Shown: piece after piece, positions 10,615 to 19,444 of the stretch
How positions within the stretch are numbered: the stretch's first letter is position 1
How the letters are laid out: the number at the start of each line of letters is the position of its first letter
Source: Providencia manganoxydans
GTDB taxonomy: Bacteria; Pseudomonadota; Gammaproteobacteria; Enterobacterales; Enterobacteriaceae
Assembly: GCF_016618195.1 (NCBI RefSeq)
Contig: NZ_CP067099.1
Location: 2,666,001 to 2,730,000, forward strand
Reading direction: 5' to 3'
DNA length: 64,000 nucleotides
The notes under the pieces: generated by a model
Told to the model about the DNA's origin: nothing
What the model saw: the letters and a program-made list of their open reading frames with translations, nothing else
Databases searched by the model: none
Made by a program: the position numbers and the translations under genes

Positions 10615-11280
10615 ATGTACCATAACTTATCCATCCAATCCGTTATTTTTGATATGGATGGCTTACTGATTGATTCGGAGCCTTTTTGGGCACAAGCTGA
10701 ACACGAAGTTTTTAGTCAACTAGGTTTAGACCTTTCCGTTGCCGACAAACTGCCTGATACATTAGGCTTGCGTATCGACCATGTGGTTGAACTTTGGTAC
10801 CACGCTTCACCATGGCAAGGCCATACTCTTCAACAAGTCGAGCAGATGATCATTGACCGTGTTATTGGGCTTGTTGAAGAGCAGCGTCCCCTTCTTTCAG
10901 GCGTGCACCATGCACTTGATCTCTGCCGCTCAATGGATTTGCGTATCGCATTAGCCTCTGCATCGCCACAATACATGCTAGAAAAAGTCCTAAACTTATT
11001 TGAAATTCGAGATTATTTTTCTGCGGTTGTTTCTGCGGCCGAGCTGCCTCACAGCAAACCGCACCCTGAAGTTTATCTTAATGCGGCTGCTTTATTGGAA
11101 ACCAAACCAATTCATTGTGTATCGTTAGAAGATTCATTTAATGGAATGATAGCAGCTAAAGCCGCTCGAATGCGTTCGATTGTTGTTCCTGATAAACAAC
11201 ACTTTAACGACCCTCGCTGGGGGCTTGCTGATGTGAAGCTATCTTCACTTGAGCAATTGACTGAAAAATACCTACGCTAA
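10615..11280 (+). CDS. hxpB: HAD-family hexitol/2-deoxyglucose-6-phosphate phosphatase (YniC)
   Basis: HAD hydrolase of 221 residues with the nucleophile motif DMDGLLIDSEP at 13-23, motif II near SASPQYMLEK, Lys in SKPHPEVYL and acidic motif LEDSFNGMIAAKAA. It closely matches E. coli YniC/HxpB, which dephosphorylates sugar-6-phosphates. The reading frame is open 69 bp further upstream, but ATG 10615 fits the family start and has GGAG at 10603-10606. Third gene of the conserved yni block. Confidence 0.92.
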   Translation: MYHNLSIQSVIFDMDGLLIDSEPFWAQAEHEVFSQLGLDLSVADKLPDTLGLRIDHVVELWYHASPWQGHTLQQVEQMIIDRVIGLVEEQRPLLSGVHHALDLCRSMDLRIALASASPQYMLEKVLNLFEIRDYFSAVVSAAELPHSKPHPEVYLNAAALLETKPIHCVSLEDSFNGMIAAKAARMRSIVVPDKQHFNDPRWGLADVKLSSLEQLTEKYLR

Positions 11281-11435
11281 TCGCCCTATTCGCTGCTTTC
11301 TTACTCATCCCTATCACATATCGATAGGGATAGAGCACAAAAGTATAAAACTCTAACGTTATCGACTAATAACTAAGAGTTTTTTTCATTTTTAGCCCTA
11401 TCATATTCTTTTTAAACACTTTATACTGCCCGTAT

Positions 11436-11455
11436 AACTGTATAGATAAACAGAT
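11436..11455 (+). promoter_or_regulatory. LexA (SOS) box upstream of ydjM
   Basis: The core CTGTATAGATAAACAG at 11438-11453 fits CTGT-N8-ACAG exactly, 15 bp before the ydjM start. E. coli ydjM is a known LexA-regulated gene, so SOS control appears conserved. I see one clear box here. Confidence 0.88.
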
Positions 11456-11470
11456 GGTAATTTATCCACC

Positions 11471-12046
11471 ATGACCGCTGAAGGGCACCTGCTATTTTCT
11501 GTCGCCTCATTAGTAATGGCACATAAGTTAGAATTAACGCCTGAGCTTGCTCAAGGTGATTGGCTGCATATGGTGCCTGGCGCGTTACTCGGCGCACTAT
11601 TACCAGATATCGATCACCCTTCTTCTATACCGGGTCGGTTGCTGCGTATTTTGTCATTACCTATTTCCAAATTGTGTGGGCATCGTGGATTTACTCATAG
11701 TCTAATTGCTTGGCTGTTGCTTTCTATAACATGTTATCAATGGCTTGCGGTACAATGGCCAATTCCCAGTGATTTACTTCAAGCCTTCTTACTTGGCTAT
11801 ATCAGCCATTTAATCGCCGATATGCTAACCCCTTCGGGGGTACCTTTCTTATGGCCGCTGCCTATACGTTTCTGTTTTCCTATCTTGCGCAGTAAATCAA
11901 ATAAACGTGCAGAACGCTTTATTGCTATCGCATTGACAGTTTGTGCTTTTTCGCTACCCGCTAGTTATAGTTTTGATTTATATGGCCAATTTGAAGGCAT
12001 TATAAAATATATTCACAATCAAATAGATATGCATAACTCTGCATAA
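11471..12046 (+). CDS. ydjM: YdjM family inner-membrane metal-dependent hydrolase-like protein, SOS-regulated
   Basis: DUF457 (LexA-regulated membrane-bound hydrolase) protein of 191 residues. Conserved metal-ligand-like motifs are visible: LLPDIDHPSS, GHRGFTHSL and HLIADMLTPSGV, separated by hydrophobic segments. It aligns along its length with E. coli YdjM. Biochemical function is unknown. The LexA box just upstream predicts induction by DNA damage. Start ATG 11471 has a poor SD but agrees with the family N-terminus MTAEGHLLFS. Confidence 0.9.
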   Translation: MTAEGHLLFSVASLVMAHKLELTPELAQGDWLHMVPGALLGALLPDIDHPSSIPGRLLRILSLPISKLCGHRGFTHSLIAWLLLSITCYQWLAVQWPIPSDLLQAFLLGYISHLIADMLTPSGVPFLWPLPIRFCFPILRSKSNKRAERFIAIALTVCAFSLPASYSFDLYGQFEGIIKYIHNQIDMHNSA

Positions 12047-12224
12047 GTGTCAGTTTTGTAATATACTGTAAGCATCAATCATCATAAGTTATTACTTTTC
12101 GGTATAAGAATTGTCATTTATCTACTGATAACATATAACCAGTTGTTAGGATGAGCTAATCCCTTATAACCTTTAAGGTTGCAACGCTAATAACATAATT
12201 CAAAAACTGCGATTGGAGTTCGGA

Positions 12225-13616
12225 ATGAATATTCCTTTAATAATTAATGTGCTTGTCTTTATAGCACTACTGATACTATTAGCAAAACTCGGGGCAAAGG
12301 GCTGGAGCCTGTCGAAAAAAGTATTGGTTGGTTTAGTTTTCGGTGTTGCCTACGGTGTCGTGCTACACCTAGTTTATGGCAATGGTCATCAAACAGTTAA
12401 AGACTCCATTCTTTGGTTTAATATTGTTGGTAATGGTTACGTACAGCTATTACAAATGGTGATCATGCCATTGGTTTTTGCTTCTATATTGAGTGCTGTC
12501 GCACGCCTACACAAAGCCTCTTCTTTAGGCAGGATCAGTTTCTTAACCATCGCTACGCTACTATTAACCACAGCTATTGCGGCACTGATTGGTATCTTAA
12601 TGGCTAACCTATTTGGCTTAACCGCTGAAGGTTTGGTACAAGGCCAACAAGAAACCGCTCGTTTAGATGCTATTCAAAGTAATTATGTTGGAAAAGTTTC
12701 AGACCTAACTGTTCCACAGCTGATTTTATCATTTATTCCTAAAAATCCATTTGCTGATTTGACTGGTGCAAGTCCAACTTCAATTATCAGCGTGGTTATT
12801 TTTGCTGCTTTCTTAGGTATTGCAGCCTTACAACTATTCAAAGATGATAAAGAACGTGGCGAAAAAGCATTAGCTGCGATTGATGTATTACAAGCGTGGG
12901 CAATGAAATTAGTACGTTTGGTGATGCGTTTAACACCTTATGGGGTGATGGCGTTAATGATCAAAGTCGTCGCAAGCTCTAACCTGTCAGACATCATTAA
13001 TTTAGGTACTTTTGTTATCGCTTCATATGTCGCTATTGCATTAATGTTTATTATCCATGGCATCTTTATCGCGGTAACCGGTTTAAGCCCAATTAAGTTT
13101 TTCAAAAAAGCGGGTCCAGTGTTAACTTTTGCATTTACTAGCCGCTCAAGTGCAGCAAGTATCCCACTGAACATTGAGACACAAACGCGTCGCTTTGGTA
13201 TACCTGAATCTATTGCAAGTTTTTCAGCTTCATTTGGTGCAACAATCGGTCAAAATGGTTGTGCCGGTATCTATCCTGCGATGCTCGCTGTGATGGTCGC
13301 ACCGACTGTTGGGATCAATCCTTTTGATCCGCTCTGGATTGCTACCTTAGTTGGTATTGTAACTGTAAGTTCTGCTGGCGTTGCTGGTGTGGGTGGCGGT
13401 GCGACTTTTGCTGCACTGATTGTTCTACCAGCTATGGGGCTGCCTGTAACACTCGTTGCCTTACTAATCTCAGTTGAGCCATTAATTGATATGGGTCGTA
13501 CAGCATTGAACGTGAGTGGTTCTATGACTGCTGGTACGGTTACCAGCCAACTCATGGGTGAAACGGATAAAGCTATCTTTAACCAAGAGGATGATGGTGA
13601 TTTGAAACACGTCTAA
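12225..13616 (+). CDS. tcyP: L-cystine:cation symporter TcyP (YdjN)
   Basis: Dicarboxylate/amino acid:cation symporter (DAACS) family, 463 residues, the same length as E. coli TcyP, a sodium- or proton-coupled L-cystine importer. Hydrophobic segments run throughout; conserved family stretches include [46 protein letters not shown] and [19 protein letters not shown]. The ATG at 12225 is preceded by TTGGAG at 12213-12218, so the longer TTG start is unlikely. A strong terminator follows. Confidence 0.94.
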   Translation: MNIPLIINVLVFIALLILLAKLGAKGWSLSKKVLVGLVFGVAYGVVLHLVYGNGHQTVKDSILWFNIVGNGYVQLLQMVIMPLVFASILSAVARLHKASSLGRISFLTIATLLLTTAIAALIGILMANLFGLTAEGLVQGQQETARLDAIQSNYVGKVSDLTVPQLILSFIPKNPFADLTGASPTSIISVVIFAAFLGIAALQLFKDDKERGEKALAAIDVLQAWAMKLVRLVMRLTPYGVMALMIKVVASSNLSDIINLGTFVIASYVAIALMFIIHGIFIAVTGLSPIKFFKKAGPVLTFAFTSRSSAASIPLNIETQTRRFGIPESIASFSASFGATIGQNGCAGIYPAMLAVMVAPTVGINPFDPLWIATLVGIVTVSSAGVAGVGGGATFAALIVLPAMGLPVTLVALLISVEPLIDMGRTALNVSGSMTAGTVTSQLMGETDKAIFNQEDDGDLKHV

Positions 13617-13639
13617 CCCTCAGTGTTATTCAACTTTTA

Positions 13640-13668
13640 AAGCCTGCTGTTTAAAGCAGGCTTTTTTG
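13640..13668 (+). terminator. tcyP terminator
   Basis: AAGCCTGCT pairs with AGCAGGCTT (9 bp) and is followed by T6, just after the tcyP stop codon. Confidence 0.92.
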
Positions 13669-13865
13669 TTGTCAAAATAATTTAATTAAATTTATTTATC
13701 GTACGGATAATTATAAATAACAGGATTAACGTCTAAAAAACCTTGCCAATAGTTAATAGTACGTAAGATAATATCGCCTGAGTAACGATTCTGGGCCTCC
13801 TGCCTATGTTACGTCAGCCCGTCTTCTGCGGGTCTCTATTATCAAAATTGTTAGTGGTTTTATAT

Positions 13866-14252
13866 ATGACAAATATTCATATACTAAAAACTGATCCTGT
13901 CAATAACCCTTGTATAAGCTGCGGTGCATGCTGCGCTTATTTCCGAGTCTCTTTTTATTGGGCCGAAAGTGAAAGTGGGGGCGGTGTTGTTCCTCAAGAA
14001 CTCACCGAACAAATAACCCCGTTTATGAGCGCAATGAAAGGGACTAACCAGAAACACAATACCCGATGTACTGCCTTGTCAGGCAACATAGGCGAATGCG
14101 TTTCCTGTTCTATCTATACACAAAGGCCAACACCATGCCGTGAATTTGAACAATCATGGCTTGATGGCATACATAACGAAGCCTGTGACCGCGCTCGTGC
14201 TGCTCACGGCCTTCCCCCTCTAGAGCCTCAACGCCCACAAATCGCTTGTTAA
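13866..14252 (+). CDS. YkgJ family cysteine-cluster protein
   Basis: Small soluble protein, 128 residues, with ten cysteines. The N-terminal cluster CISCGACC (Cys16, 19, 22, 23) is followed by [11 protein letters not shown], and further Cys are at 68, 78, 81, 91, 107 and 128. This pattern defines the YkgJ/UPF0153 zinc- or iron-chelating family, whose function is unknown. An in-frame ATG 60 bp upstream would add an unconserved leader, so 13866 is preferred. A hairpin terminator lies just downstream. Confidence 0.82.
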   Translation: MTNIHILKTDPVNNPCISCGACCAYFRVSFYWAESESGGGVVPQELTEQITPFMSAMKGTNQKHNTRCTALSGNIGECVSCSIYTQRPTPCREFEQSWLDGIHNEACDRARAAHGLPPLEPQRPQIAC

Positions 14253-14262
14253 GCCGTCTATG

Positions 14263-14294
14263 ACCCAGATATATCTGGGTTATCTTCTTATTAT
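14263..14294 (+). terminator. Hairpin downstream of the cysteine-cluster gene
   Basis: ACCCAGATATATCTGGGT is a perfect 18-bp palindrome followed by a T-rich tract (TATCTTCTTATT). It is placed to end the preceding gene. Confidence 0.65.
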
Positions 14295-14430
14295 TTCTGA
14301 CACCATAGATCTTTATAAAAGCATTCATTGATAGGTAAGAGAGTCGGAACAATTTTAAATTTATTGAGCCATTTTTTGATGATATTTGTGTGAGTGTTTG
14401 CTCCTTTTCGGTTCAAACATTATGTGAACT

Positions 14431-14680
14431 AAAATAAAAAAGCCCCATTAGTTATTGTGTTTAACCAACAAGGCATCGCCCAAAACCAAACTCCTTGGAT
14501 TTCTCCTCTTAGCCAGAAGAGACCAAGGAGAAATGACCCAAAATACATTAATCGCACCTGTTGTCATTTGTATGACAACATTGAGCTTTTCATTACTTTT
14601 ATCGAGATAGGCTCTGTACTATATGGTGACTGCCCCACTCAGTATAGAGTGCCCCTATAAACTCTATGAGCGCAGTCACT
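14431..14680 (-). ncRNA. Candidate structured small RNA or long 3' UTR, minus strand
   Basis: On the minus strand this region contains, in order: a long hairpin (8-bp outer stem 14672-14679 with 14626-14633, inner CTCATAGAGT arm), a perfect 8-bp hairpin GTTGTCAT/ATGACAAC (14560-14579), a hairpin with outer stem CTCCTTGG/CCAAGGAG (14491-14530), and an intrinsic terminator (13-bp stem with G-U pairs, 14442-14474, then TTTTTTATTTT). No protein-coding signal is convincing. It lies downstream of yhbW on the same strand, so it could be its processed 3' UTR. I do not recognise a known RNA family. Confidence 0.5.
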
Positions 14681-14724
14681 TATACTTAAACAAAAGCCCT
14701 GTAACTTGAAAGATGACGAATATA
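14681..14724. repeat. Shortened ERIC element (44 bp)
   Basis: Starts TATACTTAAA and ends CTTGAAAGATGACGAATATA: both ERIC termini with the middle missing. It abuts the candidate small RNA. The stretch from 14725 to 14858 contains a perfect palindrome GGAGGACGTCCTCC at 14791-14804 and nothing else recognised. Confidence 0.6.
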
Positions 14725-14858
14725 TTAGCTTAAGCAGTGGTAGCACAGCGGTTAAACTTATGCTTTATTACCAAGCAGACCAAGCCTCGCGGAGGACGTC
14801 CTCCCGCAATTTCTCTCAGTAATCTGTTGGTAAAATCACGACGCGCGATGCCAAATAA

Positions 14859-15863
14859 TTATGCTAACTCCTTCATTGCTTGCATTGCGAGTTCGAAGGA
14901 GTACAAACGCGCCTGATGATCAAAAATTTGGCCATTAACCATAATTTCATCAGCTTGGGTTTGGCGTAACACAGAAGCTAGTCCATGACGAATTTTTGCT
15001 TTATCACCCACTAGAGACATACCTAGTGCTTGATGTACGCCATACTCTTCTGCTGGAGACCAAATTTTCGCCATATCTTGTACAGGAGGTGGCAATTGTG
15101 ATGGATTACCTCTGCGTAACATCACAAAGGCTTGCTGCATTGAGGTAAATAAAAATTCAGCATCACGGATAGTATCTGCGGCAATAATATTAATACATAC
15201 CATTGCATAAGGTTTTTCTAGCCTTTGTGATGGCTTAAAATTTTCACGGTACACATGAAGTGCCTGTAATAATAAATCAGGTGCAAAATGTGAAGCGAAT
15301 GCAAATGGTAAGCCCATTTGAGCCGCAAGTTGTGCACTATATAAACTGGAGCCCAATAACCAAACTGGGATTTTTTCACCATAGCCGGGAACGGGTCGAA
15401 CAGCCGGTTTAGGATCTATGGCATCAAACCAATTTACCAGCTCAGCAACATCACGGGGGAAATTGTCAATATCATTGCTCATATGACGACGTAATGCGCG
15501 CATCGTTTGTTGATCACTGCCCGGAGCTCGACCAATACCTAAATCTATCCGATTAGGGTACAAGGTATTTAATGTGCCAAATTGTTCAGCAATAACCAGA
15601 GGAGAATGGTTTGGTAGCATCACCCCACCAGAGCCTAAATGCAACGTTTTCGTATTAGCGGCTAAATAACCAATTAAAACCGAAGTTGCCGCACTCGCAA
15701 TACCTGTCATATTATGATGTTCAGCAAGCCAGTAGCGATGAAAACCTTGTTTCTCAGCTAAATGAGCTAAATCTAATGAATGAGAAAAAGCTTCTTTAGC
15801 GCAAGAACCTTCAATGATTGGCGCGAGATCTAACACAGAAAGAGGGATTTGCTTATCAGACAT
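14859..15863 (-). CDS. yhbW: LLM-class flavin-dependent oxidoreductase YhbW
   Basis: Bacterial luciferase-like monooxygenase-fold protein, 334 residues, very close to E. coli YhbW along its length (for example [47 protein letters not shown] and [16 protein letters not shown]). It should bind FMN; the natural substrate is unknown. It is transcribed leftward alone, and the downstream 430 bp end in a clear intrinsic terminator at 14431-14474. Confidence 0.93.
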   Translation of the reverse strand: MSDKQIPLSVLDLAPIIEGSCAKEAFSHSLDLAHLAEKQGFHRYWLAEHHNMTGIASAATSVLIGYLAANTKTLHLGSGGVMLPNHSPLVIAEQFGTLNTLYPNRIDLGIGRAPGSDQQTMRALRRHMSNDIDNFPRDVAELVNWFDAIDPKPAVRPVPGYGEKIPVWLLGSSLYSAQLAAQMGLPFAFASHFAPDLLLQALHVYRENFKPSQRLEKPYAMVCINIIAADTIRDAEFLFTSMQQAFVMLRRGNPSQLPPPVQDMAKIWSPAEEYGVHQALGMSLVGDKAKIRHGLASVLRQTQADEIMVNGQIFDHQARLYSFELAMQAMKELA

Positions 15864-16118
15864 AATGACTCACTTTGTCGTGCTCCAGTATTCAATAAGT
15901 ACCATCCTAATCGATTCTCTGCTCACCTTCCAGACACTACCAGTTAGACCGCACAACCGATGTTGTTTCTGTATTTAATGTGCTAAAAAAGCTAATTAAG
16001 TAGGAAATATGGAAAAAGTGCAGCAATTGTGAAGCTTTAGTCAAAGCAGGTAAAAGCGATTGCGGCTAGAAACTAATTGATTGATTATCTAAATCATTGC
16101 AAATAAGAGGATATATCA

Positions 16119-16445
16119 ATGAATAAATTAAATACGGGTTTACTTGCTATCATGTTAATGTCAGTTGGCTTTGCAGCTAGCGCGGCCAATGGTTCGGATA
16201 ACAAATCACCACGCCATCATATGAGAGCTCCTCATAATGTCATTTATAGCGTCACTCAACAAACCACCAATCCTAATGAAACGCTACAAAAACTGGCTAA
16301 CGATGCCCCCAAAGCAGCAGATGGAAAACGTTACATGGTAAAAATGACTATTGTAGAAGTTCCTGATTTTAACCAAATAAAGCGTGGTTCTACTCAGCAA
16401 TCCACCAATGCTGTTACTCCGCCAGCACCAGCGGTAGCGCAATAG
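16119..16445 (+). CDS. Small exported protein of unknown function
   Basis: 108 residues with a clear Sec signal peptide (MNKLNTGLLAIMLMSVGFAASAA, cleaved near residue 23) and a short hydrophilic mature part rich in Asn, Lys and Pro. The end TPPAPAVAQ is low complexity. I recognise no family. SD AGAGGA precedes the ATG at suitable spacing, and the signal peptide makes real expression likely. Periplasmic location is inferred. Confidence 0.7.
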   Translation: MNKLNTGLLAIMLMSVGFAASAANGSDNKSPRHHMRAPHNVIYSVTQQTTNPNETLQKLANDAPKAADGKRYMVKMTIVEVPDFNQIKRGSTQQSTNAVTPPAPAVAQ

Positions 16446-16628
16446 TTTTAGATCTTCGCTTTAGGTATTACCTTTTATAGATATTACCTTTTAGACTAAT
16501 ACATAGAACCAAATAGCATTGATTGTCATTATTCGCTATTTTGAACTAATAACAATCAGATCTACACTCTCAACATTTTGAGATGCAGTTGCGCGATAAG
16601 TAGAAATTATGTGACTACCTTATGTAAT

Positions 16629-16676
16629 TCACTCTATTTTAACAAAAAGCACTGTAACTTGAAGTGTGACGAGTAC
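16629..16676. repeat. Shortened ERIC element (about 48 bp)
   Basis: A TTCACTCTATTTTAA-like left end runs directly into CTGTAACTTGAAGTGTGACGAGTA. It shares the AACAAAA(A)GC..CTGTAACTTGAA junction with the short copy at 14681, so the two are probably the same deletion class. Confidence 0.55.
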
Positions 16677-16691
16677 ATTAATCCTACGATT

Positions 16692-16719
16692 GCCTCTATC
16701 TCCATAGAGGCTTTTTTTT
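16692..16719 (+). terminator. Rho-independent terminator, plus strand
   Basis: GCCTCTAT pairs with ATAGAGGC around CTCC and is followed by T8. It lies 246 bp past the stop of the exported protein and 116 bp before the next start. It ends either a long 3' UTR of that gene or a separate small RNA from 16446-16691. Confidence 0.85.
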
Positions 16720-16835
16720 GTCTGAAATTGAAACCAAAAACTAGTAATTTTGCATATTTGTTTCTAGTCTTAAGAAATAGCAGAGGTAATAACCACTGCT
16801 TGCTTTTCGACTTTAAACAACTATTGGAGTTTATC

Positions 16836-17024
16836 ATGGGTTATTTCGAACTGAAAAAATCAACAAAGGACACGTCTCAACCTTATTACTTTGTTCTTAA
16901 AGCAGCGAACCATGAAATTATCGCAAGTAGTGAAATGTATTCGTCTAAACAAGCTGCGATGAAAGGTATAGCATCCGTGCAAAAAAATGCTACAACGGAT
17001 GAGATTAAAGATCTTACATCATAA
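16836..17024 (+). CDS. YegP/DUF1508 family small protein
   Basis: 62-residue protein with one DUF1508 (UPF0339) unit: GYFELKKS, QPYYFVLKAANHEIIASSEMYSSKQAAMKGIASVQKNA. E. coli YegP has two such repeats, so this is a single-repeat form, as in many bacteria. Function unknown. The reading frame extends upstream, but ATG 16836 has TTGGAG at 16824-16829 and starts the conserved domain; the upstream part crosses a terminator and a repeat. Confidence 0.88.
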   Translation: MGYFELKKSTKDTSQPYYFVLKAANHEIIASSEMYSSKQAAMKGIASVQKNATTDEIKDLTS

Positions 17025-17110
17025 TACTGCGTAGTTAGCGGCTTAATCACATATAAAAAGTTGTAACCTCTGGCGCCTTTGTTTAATTAAGCAAAGGCGT
17101 TTTAGTATAA

Positions 17111-17431
17111 CTAAAAAATGAACCGCAATAATGCTGTAACCACTGACGCTGACAATACAATAATAATAAAGGGTTTTTGGTACCAAGTTAGAATACCAGC
17201 CACCAATACGCCTATTATTTTAGCGGGGTCGGAAAAATATTCCCCATCAAATACTGTAGATGTCATAGCAACTGAAAATAAAATAACAATCGCCGCAGCT
17301 GAAAACAGGGCTTTCTTGCTATCTGAAAGTACTACTTTACCTTTAAAATAGGCGCCTGAAGCACGCATTAAATAAGTGCCCACCGCAAGTATGATAATAC
17401 CTGCCAATATAAGCCATGGATTATCCATCAT
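17111..17431 (-). CDS. AzlD family branched-chain amino acid exporter small subunit
   Basis: 106-residue membrane protein with about four hydrophobic segments and the AzlD/YgaH signature layout (start MMDNPWLILAGIIILAVGTYLMRASGAYF). With AzlC it should form an exporter of branched-chain amino acids or related compounds; the exact substrate cannot be read. It starts 2 bp after the azlC stop, so the two are one operon. Confidence 0.87.
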   Translation of the reverse strand: MMDNPWLILAGIIILAVGTYLMRASGAYFKGKVVLSDSKKALFSAAAIVILFSVAMTSTVFDGEYFSDPAKIIGVLVAGILTWYQKPFIIIVLSASVVTALLRFIF

Positions 17432-17433
17432 AT

Positions 17434-18117
17434 TCAGCTCCTAATATAAATAACCAAACTGATAAGAGCCATTAATACTGGTATCCCCGCAGGTAAAAAT
17501 GGAGTTGATGCAACTGCAATTACGGCACCAATAATCGCCGTTAAGCGTAAACTTTTATCTTTTAATGCAGGTAATGAAAGCGCTAAAATAATTGCAGGAA
17601 ACATTGCATCCATACCCAAAGCCTTTGTATCTTGAATAAAACTGCCTACTCCTTCGCCAATCAATACCCCTATAGGCCAACACATAAGAATACCCAGACC
17701 GCATAACCAAAAAGCAGCTCTTTTTTCTTTGTCTGTTTCCTGAGCTAACCCAAATACCACACTTTCATCATTCATAATGTGGTAACCCAGTAGGGCTTTT
17801 GGGCCTTTGCCGGCTAATTCGCTCACGGCAAAGCTAAATGGAATATGTCGAGAATTGACTAATAAACCAGCTAATGCTGCTGAAATTGGGCTACCACCAG
17901 AGAACACCACACCAATAAATAAAAATTCAGACGCCCCAGCCAATACTAGTATAGAAAGTGTTAAAGGAACCCAAAAATCAAATCCTTGAGAGTGAGCTAA
18001 AGCTCCATAAGAAATGCCGACAATTAAATCAGCAAGACAAACCAGTACAATATTTTTTACCGTGCTATGATTTAGCGTTGAAAGTAGCATATCAAAACCG
18101 TTCGATATATAATACAT
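17434..18117 (-). CDS. AzlC family branched-chain amino acid exporter large subunit
   Basis: Polytopic inner-membrane protein of the AzlC/YgaZ family (about 227 residues from ATG 18117), with family stretches LADLIVGISYGALAHSQGFDFW, AGASEFLFIGVVFSGGSP and NSRHIPFSFAVSELAG. The frame is open to 18189, but that start would overlap the divergent regulator; ATG 18117 or 18090 gives normal length, although neither has a strong SD. Probably regulated by the divergent XRE-cupin protein. Confidence 0.85.
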   Translation of the reverse strand: MYYISNGFDMLLSTLNHSTVKNIVLVCLADLIVGISYGALAHSQGFDFWVPLTLSILVLAGASEFLFIGVVFSGGSPISAALAGLLVNSRHIPFSFAVSELAGKGPKALLGYHIMNDESVVFGLAQETDKEKRAAFWLCGLGILMCWPIGVLIGEGVGSFIQDTKALGMDAMFPAIILALSLPALKDKSLRLTAIIGAVIAVASTPFLPAGIPVLMALISLVIYIRS

Positions 18118-18170
18118 TTGTTCATTATGTAGAACGAGAATAAAAAGCGCAATCAAAATAGGAAATAAAA

Positions 18171-18731
18171 TTGAGCACATTGACCCCACCTATCGAGTTA
18201 ATTGCCAAAGCATTAGCCAAAGAGCGCCAAAAAAGCGGACTATCGCTTTCAGAACTGTCTCGCCAAGCGGGTATTGCCAAGTCAACCCTATCACAACTGG
18301 AATCAGGTACTGGCAACCCAAGTATTGAAACGCTATGGGCTATTTGTGTCGCTCTTAATGTCCCTTTTTCTCGTTTGATTGAAGAGCAGCAGGAACCTGT
18401 AACCGTAATTCGTCATGGTGAAGGCACTAAAATCAGTGCTGAACATGCAAACTATTTAGCCTTTTTACTTTCATCTGCACCGTCAAATTCACAACGTGAT
18501 ATCTATACTGTTCTTGCACAGCCCGGACGAGATCGGATCTCTGATCCTCATATGAATGGTGTGAGTGAGCATATTATCTTAATGAGTGGTCGTGCTATGG
18601 TAGGGCCTTTAGATAATCCAACTGAGCTGTCCCCCGGTGACTATATTCATTATCCGGGAGATATACCCCATATTATGAGAGCCCTTGAGCCAAACACAAT
18701 GGCAGTGATGATTATTGATAGACAGAATTAA
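18171..18731 (+). CDS. XRE-family HTH regulator with C-terminal cupin domain
   Basis: 186-residue DNA-binding protein. The HTH lies at about residues 9-65 (ALAKERQKSGLSLSELSRQAGIAKSTLSQLESGTGNPSIETLWAI) and a cupin sensor domain fills the C-terminal half (SPGDYIHYPGDIPHIMRAL). The start codon is TTG, with AGGA about 9 bp before it. It is divergent from azlCD with a gap of about 50 bp, the usual layout for the regulator of an amino acid exporter. Ligand unknown. Confidence 0.88.
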   Translation: MSTLTPPIELIAKALAKERQKSGLSLSELSRQAGIAKSTLSQLESGTGNPSIETLWAICVALNVPFSRLIEEQQEPVTVIRHGEGTKISAEHANYLAFLLSSAPSNSQRDIYTVLAQPGRDRISDPHMNGVSEHIILMSGRAMVGPLDNPTELSPGDYIHYPGDIPHIMRALEPNTMAVMIIDRQN

Positions 18732-18733
18732 AA

Positions 18734-18769
18734 CGAAGCCAAGCATAAATATATTTATGATTGGCTTCG
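18734..18769. terminator. Convergent-gene hairpin
   Basis: CGAAGCCAA pairs with TTGGCTTCG, and an inner CATAAATA/TATTTATG stem extends the fold. It sits between the HTH regulator and the convergent lipoprotein gene. No T-run, so activity is uncertain. Confidence 0.55.
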
Positions 18770-18806
18770 AAGTGTAACTAAACATAATTTAGGTCAGTAT
18801 TTTCAA

Positions 18807-19160
18807 TTATTCCCAAAAATAGTACCTTTTTTCTTGCCATCCCTTACGTTTCATACACTTGCTATATTCTTGGTAGCGGCTATCTTTATTCACATCCAAT
18901 ACGTAGCTTTCTGTCGCCGGAACTTTTTCTTCGTAAGTTTCCGCTTTGCCACATTCATCACTTTTCTTACATCTTTTTGTAATCGTTTCATACACAGTGC
19001 GTTGTGCGACTTCGTTACGTACTGGAAATCGCTTAAAAGCATCAAATTCACACTGTGAATCAGCCTCTTGGTAAGTCCATTCAGGTGATCCTATAGGCTC
19101 CCATTTTGTCGATGAACAAGCAAAAAGTAATAAACTCATCACGATGACAATCAATTTCAA
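18807..19160 (-). CDS. Small lipoprotein of unknown function
   Basis: 117 residues. The signal sequence MKLIVIVMSLLLFACSS contains a lipobox (LLFAC) with lipidated Cys at residue 15. The mature part has four further Cys (QCEFDAFKRF, RCKKSDECG, KCMKRKGW), which could form disulfides, and ends aromatic (RYYFWE). The pattern of a Cys-rich body with SKCMKRKGW resembles small enterobacterial lipoproteins of unassigned function. No operon partner. Confidence 0.78.
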   Translation of the reverse strand: MKLIVIVMSLLLFACSSTKWEPIGSPEWTYQEADSQCEFDAFKRFPVRNEVAQRTVYETITKRCKKSDECGKAETYEEKVPATESYVLDVNKDSRYQEYSKCMKRKGWQEKRYYFWE

Positions 19161-19267
19161 GATCTTATTCCTATGTATAATATAAAAAATAAACCACTTC
19201 CAGTATCAATAATAACCTTCATATCCCTGTGTTATAATCTGTTGATCACCACGATTAGGAGGTATGC

Positions 19268-19444
19268 ATGCAGCATTATGAAGATATCGTAAAACAAGTT
19301 GATTCCCTACTCACTGAGAACTCAATTGTAAATATGAATATATTATTAGCTCAGCTTTCTCATGACGAATTATTAACCCAAGAACAACGTTTTGAGTTAC
19401 AGCAACGATTGAGAAATGCTATTTTTAAACACCATGAGCTTTAG
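19268..19444 (+). CDS. 58-residue protein, possibly YmgB/AriR-like
   Basis: ATG 19268 has an excellent SD (AGGAGG at 19257-19262) and a TATAAT box at 19233-19238. The product is MQHYEDIVKQVDSLL... with NSIVNMNILLAQLS and a helical C-terminal half ending AIFKHHEL. The predicted two-helix form and the phrase around VNMNILLAQL recall the small biofilm/acid-resistance regulators YmgB/AriR/YcgZ, but similarity is weak and the family call is tentative. The gene is too short for standard ORF cut-offs. Confidence 0.65.
   Translation: MQHYEDIVKQVDSLLTENSIVNMNILLAQLSHDELLTQEQRFELQQRLRNAIFKHHEL

Noticed and set aside
14457..14660. Open reading frame of 67 codons on the plus strand
   Set aside because: It lies opposite the structured minus-strand hairpins, has no ribosome-binding site, and has a composition typical of chance translation.
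14735..14858. tRNA-like stretch (GCAGTGGTAGCACAGCGGTTAAA)
   Set aside because: It resembles part of a D-arm by eye, but no acceptor stem, anticodon arm or T-arm can be formed.
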